A DNA stretch of 64,000 nucleotides from Agaricus subrufescens (Eukaryota > Basidiomycota > Agaricomycetes > Agaricales > Agaricaceae). The notes beneath the pieces are model-generated. The model did not search any database. It had not been told where the DNA came from and saw nothing but the letters and a program-made list of their open reading frames with translations. Where the stretch lies: the NCBI GenBank assembly GCA_029945375.1, contig CM057058.1, forward strand, positions 3,162,001 through 3,226,000, given 5' to 3'. Below, piece by piece: positions 59,215-64,000 of the stretch; position 1 is the first letter of the stretch; each line of letters begins with the position of its first letter. The translations under genes and the position numbers were made by a program.

Positions 59215-60318
59215 GGCGTTGTTTACTTAGCTATCTGGCCTCTGGTGTAGATAGCGAAATCGATTCGAGGCTCAGTGGGTGCCTACTGTGAAGTTCGAAC
59301 TGGTCGGGCGTGTTATCGTTTAAGGACCTGGTAGGAAATCGTGTCGACCTTGGTACCAGACGCGTGGGGCAACAAACACAAATAACGTCATCACAGAATA
59401 CTCAGTGTATTTAGTGCTCAGCGGGTCAAACCCGTCAGAGGTGTAGAATTTTAGAACGAAACATATACGAGCCCTGGATCGAAGAGAAAATTAAACAAAC
59501 ATTGTAGCCGACGTAGAATAATCGCGTCGGGTATGTTGGCATTTGTTTCGTTAGATAGAGGTTTCTTACTACCACTTAGCTTCCTGACAGCCAAAAATGC
59601 CACGATGAAGGTACGACACTAGTGGTCGTCAATGTCGCGATGCACCGGTGTTGCCTCTTGAAAAATTTGTCTATCCTTGAGTGCTCATCACACAAAGATC
59701 TAGCAAATTAAGTGATATTCAAGATGGAAGTACCAAGGATAGATAATGTATGAGGATGAAAGTCGCTACTGCAGCAGCAAACATCTAGTATGCAAGCCTT
59801 GCTCACTTGCAGTAGTATCTTATTTTGAATGGTAAATCCGTCACTGCCCTCCGAGTTAATGATTAATGGAAAGAGATAGCAAAAGACAGACGTACGGATG
59901 ATCGCCCTGGCATCCATGAGTATTTAAGAGCCCCTCGTATAAGTTCTGGTTGCGAGCTTACTTGTTTTCCTACAGAAACAGGTCGAATAAGGCCCAAGCA
60001 CGTGTGCAAGTCACTAACCTTTCCAGAACAAGAGACCCCATGCCCTTCCGTGTGTTCCCTCACATTTAAACCGCGCCCGCGTAATCTTCCAATACGAATT
60101 TGGTATTTTTTTTTCGTCCCATCGTTTCTGGTGGACAACCATGCCCCTTGGATTGGGAGTTCGCGACAGAATCTGGAACAAGTTGCAATTCTTCTGAACC
60201 GTATGTGTTGGCGGAAGTGGCTTGGGCATCAAGCTTAGGAGATGCTGCGCAACACTCTGTCGAACGGCGGTAGCATACATCGCAGTTGTGAGTTAGAAGG
60301 CGTGAGAAAATACGCCCG
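59215..60318. other. 1.1-kb intergenic region
   Basis: Between MBP1 and the GatC gene, divergent promoters. One ACGCGT at 59360-59365, 146 bp before the MBP1 start. Overlapping minus-strand frames of up to 102 codons near 60014-60374 look like chance. Nothing else found. Confidence 0.4.
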
Positions 60319-60819
60319 ATGCAGCTCTGCCGTTCTCTATCAACCAAGTTGGGGACCATACTACGGCTTCGCATGTCTTCAGCACGCTACAGGTCCTATG
60401 CGACAAAAATCAAGACGGACGAGTATGCTATACCCCTCAGCCCGGCTTGGTCCGTGACCGAGCTTTTATCATCGTATCCACAACCCGCCGTCTCCTCACA
60501 AACCCTCACCCGTCTACACGAACTTGCGGCCCTTGTGCCCCCCGCTGAGGGAACGACTGAACACATTCAACTGCAAACAGAGTTGTCCGAACTTGTCAGG
60601 CTGGTCGAGGCAGTTAGATTGGTTGACACTCAAGGAGTTTCTGTTGCAACACGTTGGGACAAGGAGGATGTTGACAAGCAATACGACGAAATTCCGGAAA
60701 TGAGCTGTCAAGGGCAAGAGTTGCTCAAACATGCGGCACGCACGCAGAATGGTTTTTACTTAGTTGACAGCGACCGGAAAATAGGAAGTTCGCCAGCCGA
60801 TGGAGCAATGCCGGAATGA
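60319..60819 (+). CDS. Mitochondrial GatC-like amidotransferase subunit
   Basis: Likely subunit C of the mitochondrial glutamyl-tRNA(Gln) amidotransferase. Single exon of 166 residues. The N-terminus MQLCRSLSTKLGTILRLRMS is presequence-like, Arg-rich without acids. The GatC helical pattern is visible: LTRLHELAALVPPAEGTTEH, IQLQTELSELVRLVEAVRLV, then DTQGVSVATRW, the family's DTxGVxP-type turn. C-terminus EIPEMSCQGQELLKHAARTQ, then GFYLVDSDRKIG. GatC proteins are poorly conserved in fungi, hence moderate confidence. Stop TGA 60817-60819. Convergent with dUTPase, 51 bp apart. An internal ATG at 60376 is possible. Confidence 0.65.
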   Translation: MQLCRSLSTKLGTILRLRMSSARYRSYATKIKTDEYAIPLSPAWSVTELLSSYPQPAVSSQTLTRLHELAALVPPAEGTTEHIQLQTELSELVRLVEAVRLVDTQGVSVATRWDKEDVDKQYDEIPEMSCQGQELLKHAARTQNGFYLVDSDRKIGSSPADGAMPE

Positions 60820-60870
60820 ATTACGGTGAGATAGTTGTTACAATATACCAAACTTCATTGGTAACCAAAT

Positions 60871-61590
60871 CTAGGAAGATGAAGCAGTACCATTCGGCCC
60901 ATATCCTCCCGTAGATCCAAAACCACCTGCACCTCGAAGTGTTTCATCGAGATTCTGGATTTTCCGTTAGCGTTTGATGTAAATCTCGAATTGGGTGGCA
61001 CTCACATCTACCTCTTCGACTTCTGGATTATATATCCGTTCCAAGATGAGCTGGGCGACTCGATCGCCTTCCTCCACTGGTATAAATCATTAGAGGACGA
61101 CAATACTAGGAAGTGAAGGAGAGCACCCTGGAAATCCTTGTCGGAGTGGTTAACGAGCAGGACAAAAATAACGCCTCGGTAGTCTGCATCGACGACACCC
61201 GCTCCTGTATCAATCATGAATTTCGATGCTGTGAGGTCAGTTAGTACGTTTGCGACGCGTGAAGACGCCAGACAAACCAAGGCCACTCCTGGGCGCGACT
61301 CGACCATAGGTGCCAACGGGCACTGCGATCGAAAGTTGTGTATCTACCAAAGCCTGACCATGTGCGGGTATGAGCTTCCTCTCGGCACTATAGTGCTATA
61401 AGCAGATTTCACCGTTGTCGAGGAAGGCTGCCTACCTGTATAGGTCGTACCCAGCAGCCAGTGCCGAGCCGCGAGTTGGGAGTTTGGCTTTCGGGGAGAG
61501 CCTTTTGACCAGGAGGTTGGTGAAGGGTACAACGGAAGAGCTGGTGTCCTCGACTTTTCTTTTCTTGACTTGTGGTGCTGGGTCTTCCAT
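60871..61590 (-). CDS. DUT1: dUTPase
   Basis: Hydrolyses dUTP to dUMP, keeping uracil out of DNA; trimer, nuclear and mitochondrial. Four exons. N-terminus [20 protein letters not shown] includes a basic NLS-like KKRKVE. All five dUTPase motifs are visible: AAGYDLYSAED (1), APRSGLASK (2, across an intron), [11 protein letters not shown] (3), [12 protein letters not shown] (4) and [10 protein letters not shown] (5, C-terminal). The active-site Asp of motif 3 and the Tyr of GYDLY are intact. The tail [12 protein letters not shown] is unusually short. Stop TAG 60871-60873, ATG 61588-61590. Shares a 93-bp promoter with the divergent SQ/TQ gene. Confidence 0.96.
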
Positions 61591-61683
61591 GGCAGGACGT
61601 GGAGAAGAGACTGCAGCCCAGCACGCGTCTCTGCCCATTAAACGCGTTGCCGGAAGTTGCCAGATCACGCCAGACGCGATCAC
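61591..61683. promoter_or_regulatory. Bidirectional dUTPase promoter with two MCB boxes
   Basis: 93-bp gap between divergent start codons. ACGCGT occurs at 61623-61628 and 61642-61647, 13 bp apart. Yeast dUTPase is a known G1/S gene, and MBP1 lies 2 kb away in this same window. The site pair serves both genes, so the unknown neighbour is predicted to be S-phase expressed. Confidence 0.65.
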
Positions 61684-62864
61684 ATGGCACAACACCTATA
61701 CACATTCACAACCCCACTACGGATGCCAGAGATTCCGATCACTGCATATTTCCCCCCCGTTTCCTCTAATCCTCGCCTCCTTTCGCAGGCCAGACGGAGA
61801 CCTAGTCCATCCAAACGCGCTCGGCCGGCGGATGAAAGCGACGCTGGTAGACACAGCTCTCGTAAGAAAACCAAGACGCCCAACAAGGACTTGAAAGGCA
61901 AGCAACGAGAATATCCCCCACTCGCCTCACAGAAGGCGCGACTCGGTCCTTACTGGTCACCCACACAGCCTGAAGAAAAGGGTCGGGAAGTGATTGAAAT
62001 AGAGGATATCCCTCTTAGTAACCCAGTCAAACCTGTTTCTCTGCGTCATGCCACACCGCCATCGTCACCCTTGCCGGAACTTACTCCTTCACCCGAGATT
62101 GAACTGCGGTACCTGCCATGCAGATCCCCCATAGATCCTGTGGCTGAAGTTACTGGACATCGACCAAGCTCTTCCTCTGAGCCCGCCTCTCCACATCGCC
62201 ATGCAGCGGAGTTTGAGCTCATACCATCTTCTCAAACACAGGCTTTGGATTCCCTTTTGGATTATGACACGACAACGCCCACATGCACCCTTGAGATTCC
62301 ATTAGCCAATACGTCTCTTCGTAGTCCTGAGTCTACCACAGCCCATCCGGAATCCGCTTTGTCCTCCCAATCCCATTTCGAGCCCTCTGACTGTAACTCC
62401 GATTTGGACGACTTTGTTGCGTCTTCCCAGTCACAACCTATGTCTTTACTTATTGATCCCGAATTCGAGCTGGTACCCAGTTCCCAGACTCAGGAGTTTT
62501 TCCATTCTCAGAGGACCGGACTTCACTCATCTCAAGAGGATGAGCCAGAGTTAAGGTACAGTGAATTTCGCCGATCCTCCTCGCAGTTCTAATGTCTCCG
62601 ATGAACAGATCCTCGCTAAATGATCAATCAGAGGACTACTATCACAGAATTCCACGGTCCAGAATGTCTTCACCGTCGGAGGATCCGGAATTCCGCGTGG
62701 CGGCGAGCGGTGCCCAAACAGCGTCGAGTCAGGCTTCGGAGCCTCACCGAGATGACGAACTAGCTTCGTATGAGAGTTTGCCTGATGTAGTCAAAGAACT
62801 CCAAGGAATGTTTGGTGATACCTATGAAAGTTATCCACCCGACTTTCCGATGTCATTACGGTAA
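61684..62864 (+). CDS. Uncharacterised SQ/TQ-cluster protein, candidate S-phase factor
   Basis: I do not recognise this protein of 375 residues. Two exons, 61684-62555 and 62609-62864, joined with GTACAG/ACAG in frame. ATG 61684 gives [20 protein letters not shown]; an internal Met at 61723 would start [12 protein letters not shown], which resembles a degenerate PCNA-binding (PIP) box lacking the usual Gln. The N-terminus is basic ([26 protein letters not shown]). The middle is Pro/Ser-rich and carries 9 SQ/TQ sites in about 105 residues, with near-duplicate segments [11 protein letters not shown] and [11 protein letters not shown]. Exon 2 adds one more SQ and an ordered end ([15 protein letters not shown]...[10 protein letters not shown]). 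Features suggest a checkpoint-kinase substrate. Divergent from dUTPase. Confidence 0.75.
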
Positions 62865-63124
62865 CTGCATGTTTGTTGTTAAGGGCTAGGCTATACCTGG
62901 CATTTTCCCATACTGTACGGTTCCACTATGGCGTCATGACTTTCTTTTTTTCTTTTCTTTGGGCTATCTCAACAACGCTTTCGTTTTGCATTCCTACTTG
63001 TCGGAACGCGTCACAATGTGACACGCCCCATAGGGTCTAATATTATTTTAATTTGATTCGGACGTCACGCCGTTCACCATCTTATCTCTCTAGCAAACCG
63101 CGTTATCATCTCTCAATTTGTGTA
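62865..63124. other. Intergenic region before the SDR gene
   Basis: Less than 300 bp, pyrimidine-rich, with ACGCGT at 63006-63011. No gene seen. Confidence 0.4.
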
Positions 63125-64000
63125 ATGTCTGGCCGTCTGCAGAACAAGGTATCGAGCTGAATCTGCCCTCTAACAAGGACGTACTCATCCCTATGTAGGT
63201 AGCGATTGTGACCGGTGGTGCATCGTAAGTTTACATTGACGCGATATCTATGAAACCTACTGAGTGGCGACGATGGTGCAAATGAACTATTATGAATCGT
63301 CAATAGTGGCATCGGTCTCGAGTCCTCCATTCTGTTCGCCCAAGAAGGAGCGAACGTAATTTTGGCGGATATCAGCCTTGAAGGTGCCCAGAAAGGCGCG
63401 AAGATTATCGCAGAGAGGTACCCGAATGTAAAAGCTATTGCAGCTAAGACCGATGTAGGTAAAGAGGCGGATGTCAAGGCGGTCGTGGATCTTGCTGTCA
63501 AGGAGTTTGGGCGGTTGGATATCATGGTCAGTGGATCTCTTATGGAGTTGATTCCCTCCAGGTTAACTTAGAGCCAATCTAGTTTAACAATGCAGGTAAT
63601 ACCCATATGCTCGGTTAGATTCCAGAGCTGATTAAAGGGCGCGTGTAATCAGGTATAATGCATCCTCAGGATGAAGATGCTTTGAGTACGGAAGAGCGCA
63701 TTTGGGATCTCACTATGCAAATTAATTTGAAGGGTGTTTGGTGGGGTTCCAAATATGCTATTCTTGCCATGCGCCAAAACCCTACGGATGCAAGCAAGGG
63801 GCTCCACGTTGGTGGTAGCATCATCAATACTGCTAGTTTTGTTGCTTTAATGGGTGCAGCCACGCCTCAGCTTGCTTGTAAGTATCATGACTTCATTAGT
63901 TTCAGAGGTATTAACAAAACGAACATATAGACACCGCATCCAAGGTAAGCGTTTCGAAAGGTCACAGTAGGTTTTGTGGTTAAGTTAGGATCAACTTTGT
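63125..64000 (+). CDS. Short-chain dehydrogenase/reductase, 3' end outside window
   Basis: NAD(P)-dependent SDR, probably of the classical family; substrate unknown. ATG 63125 encodes MSGRLQNK, then introns join VAIVTGGAS|GIGLESSILF, the TGxxxGIG cofactor-binding motif. Next NVILADISLEGAQKGAKIIA, then FGRLDIM spliced to FNNAG and, across another intron, IMHPQDEDALSTEERI, giving the NNAG motif. Catalytic Ser lies in GGSIINTASFVALMG. Tyr and Lys appear as YTASK assembled across an intron (LA-Y-TASK). The reading is cut by the window end just after the active site. Confidence 0.9.

Noticed and set aside
1..64000. CRISPR arrays, rRNA, phage or intact transposable elements
   Set aside because: None seen; the only regular repeat is the coding array at 8384-8653, and no transposase or reverse transcriptase motif was recognised.

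Overview
The window is nuclear DNA of a filamentous basidiomycete fungus, most likely an Agaricomycete. The genes are dense and on both strands. Most are cut by several 45-65 nt GT-AG introns, and many codons are split across splice sites. Several proteins are of types I know from mushroom-forming fungi: a DUF6741 protein, an APSES/ankyrin Mbp1-type factor, a Pho81 SPX-ankyrin protein and a long THO2 with an RD/RE-rich tail. I saw no rRNA, no convincing tRNA, no CRISPR array and no intact transposon. The species cannot be named from the sequence alone.

Layout, left to right. 1-2066: 3' part of an unrecognised acidic, Ser/Thr-rich protein (+). 2498-3725: 20S proteasome alpha subunit PRE5 (+). 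3925-5472: heme A synthase COX15 (-), only 47 bp head-to-head from 5520-5927, a mitochondrial BolA protein (+). 5975-6960: METTL21/EFM6-type methyltransferase (-). 7231-9145: AMPK-type glycogen-binding-domain protein with an 18-bp tandem repeat (+). 9524-14223: HBS1, possibly a dual HBS1/SKI7 gene (-). 14368-15084: mitochondrial SSB (+). 15148-16134: UPF0303 protein (-). 16390-17768: PEX12 (+). 18076-21847: PHO81 (+). 22093-24912: ABC half-transporter (-). 25090-26206: GTP cyclohydrolase I (+). 26397-33743: THO2 (-). 34884-36373: secreted six-hairpin glycosidase (+). 36889-38916: Ca2+/H+ exchanger-like protein (+). 39193-40356: tafazzin (-). 40482-41054: small membrane-anchored orphan (+). 41424-46197: MRC1 (-). 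46252-46743: SnoaL-like protein (-). 46939-47584: probable gene relic. 47943-49723: FAD-linked oxidase (-). 49724-52265: gene-poor stretch. 52266-53246: DUF6741 protein (+). 53457-55062: ENT nucleoside transporter (-). 55216-56465: mitochondrial uL24m (-). 56760-59214: MBP1 (-). 60319-60819: mitochondrial GatC-like subunit (+). 60871-61590: dUTPase (-). 61684-62864: uncharacterised SQ/TQ-cluster protein (+). 63125-64000: SDR dehydrogenase, cut by the window end (+).

Two themes stand out. One is S phase. MBP1, the factor that reads ACGCGT (MCB) boxes, lies near dUTPase and in the same window as MRC1, and both of those have a close pair of MCB boxes just upstream. The dUTPase pair sits in a 93-bp promoter shared with the unknown SQ/TQ-cluster protein, which makes that protein a candidate new DNA-replication or damage factor. 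The other is compact head-to-head pairing: COX15/BolA, HBS1/SSB, UPF0303/PEX12, ABC/GCH1, tafazzin/orphan and dUTPase/SQ-TQ all share short promoter regions. The most notable single gene is HBS1. It has one very large Ser/Pro-rich exon that ends in its own stop codon, followed by an unusually long intron before the GTPase exons. That is the architecture expected if one gene makes both a Ski7-like and an Hbs1 protein.
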